Shown here piece after piece: positions 8,667-16,541 of a stretch of DNA of 46,945 nucleotides. The notes beneath the pieces were generated by a model. It had not been told where the DNA came from. It saw nothing but the letters and a program-made list of their open reading frames with translations, and searched no databases. Source of the DNA: Planctomycetaceae bacterium (GTDB taxonomy: Bacteria > Planctomycetota > Planctomycetia > Planctomycetales > Planctomycetaceae); assembly GCA_020426505.1 (NCBI GenBank), contig JAGQPX010000161.1:1-46945 (forward strand), in the 5' to 3' direction. Every line of letters starts with the position of its first letter. The first letter of the stretch is position 1. A program made the position numbers and the translations under genes.

Positions 8667-9251
8667 TCACATCGTCCGGTAGGGGCGATGTCCGTAGTAC
8701 TTCGGACGATTGTCCAGCCGGACGTGTAACCACGACACCCCCATCCCGGCTGTGCTCAACCAGACCGGCGTCTCGTCCAATCGCTTCGCAAGCGTCTCGC
8801 CGACGAGCTTCCAGAGATCGTCAATCTGTTTTGCCTGAGCACCTCGCACGAACGAGGCGAGATGACCATAAACCGCTGCATCACCCAGTGGACGCGGCAC
8901 GATCATCTGTGCATCGCCACTCAAATTGGAAAAGGCGATGACGCTACTACCGGACTTGTGCGCCCGAAACTGATTGTCAAAGGCGGTCGGGTCAACGGGC
9001 CGCTCCAAGGCGGGAGAGTCGATCAACACAAACTCAAACATCCGATTGATCGTGCTTCTTGTGACGGCTGGTGTTTCCCACCGAAATGCCGGCGGCTTGG
9101 CTTCGACCAGAATCTGTGTGAAGAACGCACGAAAGTCAGAGTCCGCGATCCATCCCTTGAGGACATCGCTGTACGTCAACTCGTGTCCGTCACGCTGGAG
9201 ACGATAACGAGTCGTCTTGGAATCCAGTTGATCGGCGTCACTTGTCCACAT
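8667..9251 (-). CDS. DUF6940-like conserved protein
   Basis: This is a 194-residue soluble protein with no signal peptide or membrane segment. The pattern 'YSDVLKGWIADSDFRAFFTQILVEA', then 'AFRWETPAVTRSTINRMFEFVLIDSPAL', and a C-terminal 'WLSTAGMGVSWLHVRLDNRPKYYGHRPY' fits what I recall of the DUF6940 family, found in scattered bacteria and fungi and often annotated only as hypothetical. The conserved Trp, Glu, His and the terminal HVRLD...YY segment suggest an active-site pocket, but no reaction is known. It sits tail-to-tail with the TfoX-domain gene and follows the ceramidase gene by 24 bp on the same strand, so cotranscription with the ceramidase gene is possible. Confidence 0.68.
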   Translation of the reverse strand: MWTSDADQLDSKTTRYRLQRDGHELTYSDVLKGWIADSDFRAFFTQILVEAKPPAFRWETPAVTRSTINRMFEFVLIDSPALERPVDPTAFDNQFRAHKSGSSVIAFSNLSGDAQMIVPRPLGDAAVYGHLASFVRGAQAKQIDDLWKLVGETLAKRLDETPVWLSTAGMGVSWLHVRLDNRPKYYGHRPYRTM

Positions 9252-9275
9252 GGCACGTCCAGTTGATAGGCATCG

Positions 9276-10649
9276 TTATTCTGAGACTTCACGAACCACC
9301 TCCCGGATCCCGCCCATCACGCGGTCTTCGACGTTGGTCGCGAACGGCGTGGGGACGAGTTGATGCACGATGCCGGTGCGGCCTTCGTAGCCTCCTTCGA
9401 GGAGGACGCGGTAGGAGGGAAGGTAGGCGAAGACGTCGTTGCAGTAACCGGCCACCCAAACCAGCGGGCCTGCGAACTCGACCTTCGGCTTACGAGCGTA
9501 ATCGACGACCGTCTCACCGCTGACGAACAACATCAGTAACTCATCACCAAAGCGGGCCGCCTGCAGCGGACAGTTCTGCGTCGTGGCGATCTGACCATGC
9601 TTCTCGAGTTGACTTTGCAGGTAACGAGCCTTGCGGTCAGGATACGTGTCGTCGCCCGTGCGTTGGGCTTCCAATTGCTCACGTGACGGCGGCGACTCCA
9701 GATCGAGCGTGACGTCCGTGTAGGCAACACGCAGAGGTCCATGTACTTCGGTTTGCGGACTCTCGATCGCATGTACAACAGCATCGGCCAGTTCGCGGCC
9801 ATGACGATTGCAGTGGTCGAGTCCCTCCGGACCGTGACGCGGATACGGGTTCTGATCGCCGCCGCACCCCATCACAAACAGGGCCGTCGCTCCAGGGTGT
9901 GACTCTTCGAGGTACTGATGAGCAAAGCCGGCGTAGTCGCCGCAGTACTGGTAGAAGGCGAGCGTCGTGTTGTGACACGCGTACCCGAACAGGATGCCCC
10001 GCAGGCTCTCGTCCTCGCCACGAATGACCATCACCGGCACATCATGATCGGTGACGCCGGCCGGATGCTGCGAGTTGATGTACCGCTTGCCGTTCTCTTC
10101 CTCGACCGGCAGTCTCCGATTACTCGCAAACAACGCAGCCGACTGACTCACGCTGATCGTCGACGGCTGCAAGTCATCGATCGCCTCGCCAACCAACTCG
10201 ATCAACTTGGGAATCAGCTGCTGATCGATGTACGTCTGCAGCTTGGCCTCCTCAGCGTCACTCAGGCTGTGAAACACAATTCGCTCAATCGCAATCTCCG
10301 GAGCACAGTGCGTGTGCGACACGTTGATGACCAGCCGCTCCTTGCCGAGACCCCACCGCTCCTGCGTTACACTGGCGACCTGATCCGTCAGCCCCTGATA
10401 GACCGAACCCAAATCACACGTCACCAGCACCAACCGCTCACCCGACTTATCCTCAAACGCCACCGCCTTGGCAAACAGATCATGCACTTTCCCCTCCGCC
10501 GCATGATCCCGCGACCCATACCCCGACAACCAGGTCGGCGACTCCGGCGTGATAACGACACGACTCAGGCCAACCCGCCACTCGGCAGAATTCGCGATGT
10601 TCAAGAGCGAGGCAGAGACAACCGCGACCGAGAGTGCAATGTATTTCAT
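9276..10649 (-). CDS. Neutral/alkaline non-lysosomal ceramidase-like secreted protein
   Basis: The protein has 457 residues with a cleavable signal peptide (MKYIALSVAVVSASLLNIANSA). It corresponds to the N-terminal catalytic domain of neutral ceramidase: 'WRVGLSRVVITPESPTWLSGYGSR' at the start, 'VINVSHTHCAPEI' (the zinc-ligand SHTH motif), 'GYACHNTTL' (second His region) and 'FVMGCGGDQNPYPR' (GxxGDQNP). The eukaryotic enzymes add a C-terminal immunoglobulin-like domain that is absent here. Planctomycetes carry many such 'ceramidase-like' hydrolases, whose real substrates are mostly untested; an amide or ester of an extracellular lipid or glycan is plausible. It is a probable metal-dependent extracytoplasmic hydrolase. 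Confidence 0.88.
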   Translation of the reverse strand: MKYIALSVAVVSASLLNIANSAEWRVGLSRVVITPESPTWLSGYGSRDHAAEGKVHDLFAKAVAFEDKSGERLVLVTCDLGSVYQGLTDQVASVTQERWGLGKERLVINVSHTHCAPEIAIERIVFHSLSDAEEAKLQTYIDQQLIPKLIELVGEAIDDLQPSTISVSQSAALFASNRRLPVEEENGKRYINSQHPAGVTDHDVPVMVIRGEDESLRGILFGYACHNTTLAFYQYCGDYAGFAHQYLEESHPGATALFVMGCGGDQNPYPRHGPEGLDHCNRHGRELADAVVHAIESPQTEVHGPLRVAYTDVTLDLESPPSREQLEAQRTGDDTYPDRKARYLQSQLEKHGQIATTQNCPLQAARFGDELLMLFVSGETVVDYARKPKVEFAGPLVWVAGYCNDVFAYLPSYRVLLEGGYEGRTGIVHQLVPTPFATNVEDRVMGGIREVVREVSE

Positions 10650-10668
10650 GAGTTCAATTCGCCGTCGT

Positions 10669-10729
10669 CGCTTGCGGCTTAGCGATGACTGAAAACTGTG
10701 ATTGCACTGGTCGCGCTAGGCCGCAAGCG
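10669..10729. repeat. Inverted repeat with 16-bp arms (CGCTTGCGGCTTAGCG type)
   Basis: The arms at 10669-10684 and 10714-10729 are inverted copies (CGCTTGCGGCTTAGCG against the complement of CGCTAGGCCGCAAGCG, one mismatch) with a 29-bp loop. It lies between the ceramidase start and the DUF1501 stop. A single related arm (ACGCTTGCGGCGTAGC) occurs at 26147-26162 just after carB. It is a dispersed palindromic element or a transcription-attenuating hairpin. Confidence 0.6.
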
Positions 10730-10750
10730 AAGGTCGGAAGGGCAGAAATG

Positions 10751-12259
10751 TCACGCGATCCAGTCGTCAATGACCTCTCCAGCCACATCCGTCAAACGGA
10801 AATCTCGGCCTTGGTGGCGGTGGGTGAGTTTGAGGTGGTCGAGGCCGAACTGTTTGAGGATGGTCGCGTGGAAGTCGTTGGGGTGGACCGGGTCGCGGGC
10901 GACGCCCCAGCCGATTTCGTCGGTCTCGCCGTAGACCTGCCCCCCCTTGATGCCACCACCGGCGAGGAACGTGCTGAACGCGTAGGGGTGATGATCACGG
11001 CCAGTGACGGCGCCGCGGCCGTCGCGGTTTTCGCCGAGAGGCGTGCGGCCGAACTCGCTGCCCCAAACGACCATCGTTGAGTCGAGCAGGCCCCGTTGCT
11101 TGAGGTCCTTGATGAGGGCCGCGATCGGTTGATCGGCCATGCCCGCGTTGTAGGTGAGTTCGTTATCGAGGTTCGAGTGATGATCCCACGAAGCGTGAAT
11201 GATGTTGATGAACCGCACACCGCGTTCGACCATGCGGCGGGCGAGCAGGCAGTTGCGGGCGAAGCCGTCCCACGCGTTGCCCCCCTTGCCACGCGACGCA
11301 TTGATCTCCGGTTCCTTGCGGCCGACGCCGTACGCATCGAGTGTGTCTTGCGTCTCGCCGGAGAGATCGATCAATTCGGGAGCAGCGGACTGCATGCGGA
11401 AGGCGAGTTCGTAACTGGCGATGCGGCTGGCGATCTCAGGGTCGTGCATGGTCGCGAGTCGTTCCGAGTTGACCTCACGCAGCACATCGAGCCCTTTGCG
11501 TTGCAATTCACTCGGAAGACCAGCAGGGTTTTCGAGGTTCAGCACCGGCTCACCCTGATTGCGGAACAGCACACCCGCATGCACCGAGGGCAGGAAGCCG
11601 CTCTGCCACAAGGTCGCCCCGCCCGATGAACCGCGACCGGCTGTGAGCACGACGTAACCCGGCAGGTTCTGTGACTCGCTCCCCAATCCGTAGGTCAGCC
11701 ATGAGCCCATCGACGGCAGGCCGAAAGTCGCGCGGCCGCATTGCATCAGAAGCTGGCCGGGGTGATGATTGAACTGGTCAGTGTGCATCGATCGTACAAG
11801 CAGAATGTCGTCGGCGACCGTGCCGATGTGAGGCAACAGGTCGGACAGCTCCATCCCGCATTCGCCGTGCTTTTGAAAGGTCCGTTTGACCGGCGCCATC
11901 AGCGTTGCTGTGTCCGGCTTGAGAAATGCGAACCGCACGCCCTCAAGCATCTCCTTCGGCATCGACTTCTCGTGCAGTTCGTTGAGCTTAGGCTTGGGAT
12001 CGAACAGATCAAGATGACTGGGTGCCCCGGCCATGAAGATGAAGATGCACGCCTTCGCCTGCGCATCGAAGTGCGGCTGCTTGGGAGCGAGTGGATTGAC
12101 CGCGTCGAGCGAGGTCGCGTCGCTCGCAAGCAGCCCATCATTCGCCAGCATCGACCCGAGACCAATTGCTCCCAATCCGCTGGCTGATGAAAGCAAAAAG
12201 TCTCTGCGAGTGCGTTCCGTGTGTTGAAAGGCGAGTTCCTGGATAGCTGATCGATTCAT
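10751..12259 (-). CDS. DUF1501 Tat-exported sulfatase-like protein
   Basis: This 502-residue protein starts at ATG 12259, with GGGGAA 6 bp upstream. The N-terminus has a twin-arginine signal ('ERTRRDFLLSSASGLGAIGLGSML'). DUF1501 markers follow: 'AKACIFIFMAGAPSHLDLFDPKPKL' near residue 70, 'LVRSMHTDQFNHHPGQLLMQCG', 'GSWLTYGLGSESQNLPGYVVL', 'HASWDHHSN', and near the end 'VVWGSEFGRTPLGENRDGRGAVTGRDHHPYAFSTFLAGGGIKGG' (in pieces). The family shares the alkaline-phosphatase/sulfatase fold and is usually encoded right after a DUF1549/DUF1553 cytochrome. Here no such partner is adjacent, which makes it an orphan. The substrate is unknown. Confidence 0.93.
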   Translation of the reverse strand: MNRSAIQELAFQHTERTRRDFLLSSASGLGAIGLGSMLANDGLLASDATSLDAVNPLAPKQPHFDAQAKACIFIFMAGAPSHLDLFDPKPKLNELHEKSMPKEMLEGVRFAFLKPDTATLMAPVKRTFQKHGECGMELSDLLPHIGTVADDILLVRSMHTDQFNHHPGQLLMQCGRATFGLPSMGSWLTYGLGSESQNLPGYVVLTAGRGSSGGATLWQSGFLPSVHAGVLFRNQGEPVLNLENPAGLPSELQRKGLDVLREVNSERLATMHDPEIASRIASYELAFRMQSAAPELIDLSGETQDTLDAYGVGRKEPEINASRGKGGNAWDGFARNCLLARRMVERGVRFINIIHASWDHHSNLDNELTYNAGMADQPIAALIKDLKQRGLLDSTMVVWGSEFGRTPLGENRDGRGAVTGRDHHPYAFSTFLAGGGIKGGQVYGETDEIGWGVARDPVHPNDFHATILKQFGLDHLKLTHRHQGRDFRLTDVAGEVIDDWIA

Positions 12260-12337
12260 GGTCGTTCCCCGTGTTTCAGGCAGTTCTCAAATCATACCAC
12301 GAATGTGGACCTACGCCCAAACGTCACGTTCGAGAAT

Positions 12338-12434
12338 CGTTAGCAACGAGGCAACGCCGAGTCTCACTGGTGACGACCGCCTGAATTGAGGTCATCGCGA
12401 ACACAGGCGCTCGCCGTTGGCTCGCGGCTAGCGG
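12338..12434. repeat. Inverted repeat family with GAGGCAACGCCGA arms, copy 1
   Basis: The left arm at 12338-12361 contains CGTTAGC and GAGGCAACGCCGAG. The right arm at 12405-12434 is its imperfect complement (AGGCGCTCGCCGTTGGCTCG, then CGGCTAGCGG). It sits in the 233-bp gap between the divergent DUF1501 gene and the secreted unknown at 12493. A second copy at 35985-36117 has the same arms. This supports a dispersed family rather than a local operator. The rest of this gap (12260-12337, 12435-12492) shows only the Shine-Dalgarno of the next gene. Confidence 0.65.
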
Positions 12435-12492
12435 TTTGCACATGTTATGCTAACGTCTTCAAATCCTCGGTTTTTAGACAGAGGGGAAAGTC

Positions 12493-13191
12493 ATGCGATT
12501 GAGCCTGTTGCTGCCGTGTGTTCTTGTTGCTGGAATGATCGGTGTGAGTGTGTTCGCTCAGTCGGACGACGGCTTGTTCCCCACTTCGGAGGATGCGTTC
12601 GATTTTTCGGATGATGTCCGGGTCGATCCAGATTTGCCTGTCGAAACTGCTCCGGAGACAGCCGAAGCGGCTGCGATTGAGCAAATGAAACTGCGGCAGC
12701 AGTATCTGGAACTGATCGAGCAGAAGTCGGCCCACATGGATCGCTCCGCACTGCGGGAGGCAATCAGTCGTGCGGAGCGCGACATCGACGAACTCAAGGC
12801 TAACGCGAAGTTGCAGGAGGCAAAGCAGTTGTTGTTGGACTTGGTGAAGTCGCATCCGGGGACGTCGGCTGCTCAGTCTGCGCGTGCGATGTTGCAGGCT
12901 GAACCGATCAGACGCGAGGTCCTTCCGACATTCGATGATGCATACGAGCCTCCCAATGATGGGGACACGTATGAGCCCAGCACGAATTTCCTGGTTCCCG
13001 GAGACTTCAACGCACCTGCCGAAAGAGCTCCTGACAGTTTCGATGAGGAGTCGGCACCATTCTACGACCCCGGAATTCCTGAGAAGCCGAAGGGGCCGGT
13101 GAAGCCTCGGCCACGCAAGAAAGGGCAAGTGGACGATCCCTTCGGTTCGCCGTTTGACAATGAGGTCAATGACGAGCCGTTGAATGGCTGA
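12493..13191 (+). CDS. Secreted protein of unknown function, predicted coiled coil
   Basis: This 232-residue protein follows a strong Shine-Dalgarno (AGAGGGGAAAG) and begins with a clear signal peptide (MRLSLLLPCVLVAGMIGVSVFAQ). After an acidic stretch, residues ~55-115 are charged and helical ('AAIEQMKLRQQYLELIEQ', 'LREAISRAERDIDELKANAKLQEAKQLLLDLV'), reading as a coiled coil or TPR-like helix pair; 'AKQLLLDLVKSHPGTSAAQSARAML' is reminiscent of a TPR-type tail. The C-terminal ~100 residues are Pro/Glu/Asp-rich and disordered with a short basic patch (PRPRKKGQ). I recognise no family. It is convergent with hpnH, 30 bp apart. Confidence 0.8.
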   Translation: MRLSLLLPCVLVAGMIGVSVFAQSDDGLFPTSEDAFDFSDDVRVDPDLPVETAPETAEAAAIEQMKLRQQYLELIEQKSAHMDRSALREAISRAERDIDELKANAKLQEAKQLLLDLVKSHPGTSAAQSARAMLQAEPIRREVLPTFDDAYEPPNDGDTYEPSTNFLVPGDFNAPAERAPDSFDEESAPFYDPGIPEKPKGPVKPRPRKKGQVDDPFGSPFDNEVNDEPLNG

Positions 13192-13221
13192 CTTGATCGA
13201 ACAGACTCGCAGCCCGACAAT

Positions 13222-14382
13222 TTAGTGCAGCGACAATTCCAGCGGGACCACTTCTGGTTCAGAGACGTGCGGTCGTCGGTGCGGAGGGGGGATTGGTGGT
13301 GACGGGCGGTTGTTCGCTTTGCCGGGGCCGAGGAGTGTCACGCGGGCGGTGGTGAGCAGGCCCTTCAAGCTGCCGAACGTTGCATTCACGGCGGAGGGTT
13401 CGTAGCCGCTGTGGACCATGCAGTCGGTGCATTTGGGGTTACCGCTGGCGCAGCCGTAGGCGGACCAGTCGGTGGTCTGCATCAGTTCGTCGAAGGTCTG
13501 TGCGTAGCCTTCATTCATAAGGTAGCACGGCTTCTGCCAGCCGAACAGGTTATAGGTGGGATTGCCCCAGGGGGTGCACTCGAGGTCGAACTTGCCGCGA
13601 AGGAACTCCATGAACAGAGGGGACTGGTTGAACTGCCAACGCTTTCGTGGTTCAGACCCACGGGGCGTGGCCCGTGGGCTTCTGTTGGGTTGAGATTGTG
13701 GGGCAAGGATGCGTCGGAAGAGGGAGATGGTTTCATTCTTGTGGAGAAAATGTTCCTGGTCGGGGGCCTTCTCGTAGGGGTAGCCCGGCGAGACCATCAT
13801 GCCTTCGACACCGAGATCCATCAGCGTGTCGAACATCTCACGCACGCGGTCCGGGTCCGCATGGTTGAACAGCGTGGTGTTGGTCGTGACGCGGAAGCCT
13901 CGCTCGACCGCTGCCCGAATCGCTTCGACAGCGACGTCAAACACCCCGTCACGGCAGACCGCCTCATCGTGCTCCGCTTGCAAACCATCAATGTGGACTG
14001 AGAATGAGAGGTACTTCGACGGCGTGAATTTGTCGAGATGCTCTTTGAGCAGGATGCCGTTGGTGCAGAGGTAGATGTACTTCTTACGTTCGATCAACCC
14101 CGCAACAATCTCGCCAATCTGTGGGTGCAACAGCGGTTCGCCGCCGGGGATCGAGACCATGGGTGCCCCGCACTCATCAACAGCGTCGAAGCACTGTTGC
14201 GGCGTGAGGTGTTTCCGCAGCGTCTCGACCGGATGCTGGATCTTTCCACAACCTGCGCACGCCAGATTGCACCGGAACAACGGCTCCAGCATCAGCACGA
14301 GCGGGTAACGCTCGACCCCACGCAGCTTCTTGCCCAGCACATAACTGGCAACGGTCCACATTTGCGAGACGGGAACAGGCAT
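13222..14382 (-). CDS. hpnH: Adenosyl-hopene transferase, radical SAM (HpnH)
   Basis: HpnH attaches the 5'-deoxyadenosyl group to diploptene, giving adenosylhopane, the precursor of C35 bacteriohopanepolyols. The start at 14382 gives the family N-terminus 'MPVPVSQMWTVASYVLGKKL...RYPLVLMLEPLFRCNLACAGCGK'. The cluster cysteines are C38, C42 and C45 (CX3CX2C). 'SIPGGEPLLHPQI' and 'SVHIDGLQAEHD' are family hallmarks, as is 'FNQSPLF.EFL.G' and 'CTPWGNPTYN.FGWQKPCYL'. Residues ~227-248 (rich in Pro, Arg, Ser) are an insert between 'LFRRIL' and 'RWQFNQSP' that coincides with a DNA hairpin (13657-13678). The C-terminus is extended and Pro-rich. The 5' flank is a heptamer repeat starting 3 bp upstream of the ATG, leaving no Shine-Dalgarno. 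No other hopanoid genes are in the window. Confidence 0.95.
   Translation of the reverse strand: MPVPVSQMWTVASYVLGKKLRGVERYPLVLMLEPLFRCNLACAGCGKIQHPVETLRKHLTPQQCFDAVDECGAPMVSIPGGEPLLHPQIGEIVAGLIERKKYIYLCTNGILLKEHLDKFTPSKYLSFSVHIDGLQAEHDEAVCRDGVFDVAVEAIRAAVERGFRVTTNTTLFNHADPDRVREMFDTLMDLGVEGMMVSPGYPYEKAPDQEHFLHKNETISLFRRILAPQSQPNRSPRATPRGSEPRKRWQFNQSPLFMEFLRGKFDLECTPWGNPTYNLFGWQKPCYLMNEGYAQTFDELMQTTDWSAYGCASGNPKCTDCMVHSGYEPSAVNATFGSLKGLLTTARVTLLGPGKANNRPSPPIPPPHRRPHVSEPEVVPLELSLH
13657..13678. repeat. Perfect hairpin inside hpnH (in-frame insert)
   Basis: An 8-bp perfect stem, CCCACGGG at 13657-13664 and CCCGTGGG at 13671-13678, has a 6-nt loop GCGTGG. It lies in the middle of the insert of ~22 residues that interrupts the otherwise conserved HpnH sequence. 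An in-frame palindromic element in a tolerant loop is the simplest reading. Confidence 0.65.
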
Positions 14383-14385
14383 GGA

Positions 14386-14543
14386 GGGTTGATGGTTGAT
14401 TGCTGATGGTTGATGGTATGCAGAAGGTCTGGGAGTTGGAGTCATATCACGTCTTCTGAATCGCGTCTGCGCCACTTCGCCAATAGGAATCGGGCTCTCT
14501 TGTCATGTCTCGTTCAACCATCAACCATCAACCATCAACCATC
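14386..14543. repeat. Heptamer-arm inverted element between hpnH and mobA
   Basis: Each arm has four tandem 7-bp units. The left arm is 14387-14414: units GGTTGAT, with the third degenerate to TGCTGAT. The right arm is 14513-14540: units ATCAACC, the first being TTCAACC. Paired unit by unit, 25 of 28 bases are complementary. The loop is about 98 bp. The left arm begins 3 bp upstream of the hpnH ATG (minus strand). The right arm lies inside the mobA reading frame and encodes the start of MobA (residues ~4-12: STINHQPST). The architecture matches elements at 24501, 26852 and 32142. Confidence 0.82.
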
Positions 14544-15143
14544 GCAGGCATCGTGCTGTGCGGCGGGCGCAGCAGTCGCATGGGCCGACCGAAGGCGTGG
14601 CTGCCATTCGGCAACGAGACAATGTTGCAACGAGTCGTGCGGACCTTGAGCGAGGTCGTGAATCCAATCGTGGTGGTTGCAGCTCCTGATCAGGAGGTGC
14701 CGTCGGTTCCTTCTGACGTTGAGATCGTGAGAGACAAGCGGGAAGGACTCGGACCGCTGGCTGGTCTGGCCGCCGGACTGACGGCCCTGCATGGACGGGT
14801 CAATGCGGCCTATGTGTCTTCCTGTGATGTGCCATTACTCACGCCGGATTTCGTGCGAGCGGTGATCGGTCATCTGGGTGAGCATGATTTGGCGATCCCA
14901 CGTGATGCAAACTATCATCATCCTCTGGCAGCCGTCTATCGGACGTCACTGGGTGAGCGCTGTGAAGCACTACTCGCCAAGGGACGTCGCAGGCCGTTCG
15001 ATCTCGTGACGATGTCGAATACGCAAGAGATTGATGTTGCCGAGTTGAGGAGTGTTGATCCAAACCTTGACTCGTTACGCAATGCGAACACACCAGACGA
15101 GTATGAGGCGTTGTTGAGGCAGGCCGAACAGCTCGGTCGATGA
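14505..15143 (+). CDS. mobA: Molybdenum cofactor guanylyltransferase (MobA)
   Basis: This 212-residue enzyme transfers GMP from GTP to molybdopterin, making the guanine dinucleotide cofactor. 'GIVLCGGRSSRMGRPKAWLPFG' (residues ~15-36) is the nucleotide-binding loop. 'REGLGPLAGLAAGL' and 'AAYVSSCDVPLLTPDFV' (the acidic metal site) follow. The first ~13 residues are encoded by tandem 7-bp repeats and are not part of the family. No alternative start lies between the repeat and the conserved core, so the repeat is presumably translated. There is no good Shine-Dalgarno. It is followed 22 bp later by moeA on the same strand, a molybdenum cofactor operon. It is divergent from hpnH. Confidence 0.93.
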   Translation: MSRSTINHQPSTIAGIVLCGGRSSRMGRPKAWLPFGNETMLQRVVRTLSEVVNPIVVVAAPDQEVPSVPSDVEIVRDKREGLGPLAGLAAGLTALHGRVNAAYVSSCDVPLLTPDFVRAVIGHLGEHDLAIPRDANYHHPLAAVYRTSLGERCEALLAKGRRRPFDLVTMSNTQEIDVAELRSVDPNLDSLRNANTPDEYEALLRQAEQLGR

Positions 15144-15165
15144 ACGAAGAACAGCGGTGTTCTAA

Positions 15166-16416
15166 ATGACCCAGCCATCATCCAAATACGATGACGTTCG
15201 CATGCGTGGCTTCGCTGCGCGGTCGACTGTCGATGAGGCGATTGACTGGGTTGATGAGCATGCCTTGCCACTGGGGTCGACGAATGTCCCGATCGGTGAT
15301 GCTCACGGACGTGTACTGGCCGAAGATGTGGTCTCGACGTTGAATGTGCCTGCATTCGACCGTTCTGCGATGGATGGGTATGCGGTTCGCGCTGAGGAGA
15401 CATCCGGAGCCGGGATGTACAACCCGTTGTCGTTTCGGGTCATTGGTCAGTCATTGCCGGGACAGGCGAGTGATGCAGTGGTCAAGACAGGCGCGGCGGT
15501 CCGCATCATGACGGGAGCCCCCATGCCCGCGGGTGCTGATGCCGTGGTGCCGGTCGAGGTGACGCGGGAAGCGGATGGACAGGTCGAGATCACTGAGGCG
15601 ACTGCGGTCGGCAAGCACGTTGGACGCGTTGGCGAAGACATTGCAGTGGGCACAACGGTCCTGCCGGCTGGACGGCGTTTGCGGCCTCAGGATGTCGCCG
15701 TGCTGGCGTCGCTGGGAATTGCTGAGGTACCCGTGATCTCGCAACCACGGGTGCGCATCGTGGTCACCGGGGACGAACTGGCTCAGCCGGGGGACGAGCG
15801 GGAGGAACATCAGATCTACGAGGCCAATTCATTTTTGCTGCGTGGACTCGTGCTCCGCGATGGCGGCGTGGTGACGTCAATCGACTTCCTGCCGGATGAC
15901 CGCGAGTCGATCCTGAGTGCGCTCACGAAATCGGGTGCTGATGTGGTGCTCGTTTCAGGAGGATCGAGCGTCGGAGCCGAGGATCATGCTCCATCGCTGG
16001 TGGCCGATGCGGGTAAACTGGCGATTCACGGCATCGCCATGCGGCCGTCGAGTCCGACCGGGATCGGACGTATCGACGACACACTTGTGTTTCTGCTGCC
16101 GGGCAACCCGGTCTCGTGTCTATGCGCGTACGACTTCTTCGCAGGACGGGCTATTCGCCAATTAGGAGGGCGTTCACCCGATTGGCCCTATCATCGCACG
16201 ACCGAGATGGTCGCCAGGAAGTTGGTCTCGGTTGTGGGACGAAGTGACTACTGCCGCGTGCGACTCACAGAGAACGGCATCGTGCCGCTCGCTGTGAGTG
16301 GCGCCTCCATTCTCTCGTCGACAACGCGAGCCGACGGCTTTGTGATTCTCTCGCCAGAATCGGAGGGGATCGCACCGGGCAAATCGGTCGATGTCTACTG
16401 GTATGACCAGTCGTGA
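15166..16416 (+). CDS. moeA: Molybdopterin molybdenumtransferase (MoeA)
   Basis: This 416-residue enzyme inserts molybdate into adenylylated molybdopterin. Domain order is as expected: 'FAARSTVDEAIDWV' at the N-terminus, 'PAFDRSAMDGYAV' (the hallmark PxFxxSxMDGYA), 'GAAVRIMTGAPMPAGADAVVPVE', 'LRPQDVAVLASLGIAEV', 'RVRIVVTGDELAQPG' with the following 'IYEANSFLL', 'DVVLVSGGSSVGAEDH' and the C-terminal 'LVFLLPGNPVSCL'. The length is typical. ATG 15166 is used, but ATG 15202 just before 'RGFAARS' is equally possible and neither has a strong ribosome-binding site. It is cotranscribed with mobA. The downstream 125-bp convergent gap holds a hairpin repeat. Confidence 0.95.
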   Translation: MTQPSSKYDDVRMRGFAARSTVDEAIDWVDEHALPLGSTNVPIGDAHGRVLAEDVVSTLNVPAFDRSAMDGYAVRAEETSGAGMYNPLSFRVIGQSLPGQASDAVVKTGAAVRIMTGAPMPAGADAVVPVEVTREADGQVEITEATAVGKHVGRVGEDIAVGTTVLPAGRRLRPQDVAVLASLGIAEVPVISQPRVRIVVTGDELAQPGDEREEHQIYEANSFLLRGLVLRDGGVVTSIDFLPDDRESILSALTKSGADVVLVSGGSSVGAEDHAPSLVADAGKLAIHGIAMRPSSPTGIGRIDDTLVFLLPGNPVSCLCAYDFFAGRAIRQLGGRSPDWPYHRTTEMVARKLVSVVGRSDYCRVRLTENGIVPLAVSGASILSSTTRADGFVILSPESEGIAPGKSVDVYWYDQS

Positions 16417-16483
16417 CGGGGACGCTTGAGCGTTTGTGCTGAGTGGCTCGCAGACAGACTGACACTGAAACTTCTGAAGGAAT

Positions 16484-16540
16484 AACCGCAGAGGACGCTG
16501 AGGTTCGCGAAAAGAACTCCTCTGCGTTCTCCGCGGTTTG
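16484..16540. repeat. Inverted element built of 9-bp units in the moeA / esterase convergent gap
   Basis: The left arm (16485-16505) reads ACCGCAGAG then GACGCTGAG. The right arm (16515-16539) is the complement of ACCGCGGAG then AACGCAGAG. The loop is about 9 nt. The units repeat every 9 bp, unlike the 7-bp elements elsewhere in the window. It lies 66 bp after moeA and ends next to the stop of the convergent esterase gene, so it could also act as a bidirectional terminator-like stem. There is no T-tract on either strand. Confidence 0.62.
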
Positions 16541-16541
16541 A

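Noticed and set aside
9918..10682. Plus-strand open frame of 254 residues opposite the ceramidase-like gene
   Set aside because: Antisense shadow. The minus strand has signal peptide and catalytic motifs, whereas this frame has none.
14386..14543. Tandem repeats as a CRISPR or microsatellite
   Set aside because: Units are 7 bp without spacers, so not CRISPR. A plain microsatellite would not be present as matched inverted arms at four loci.
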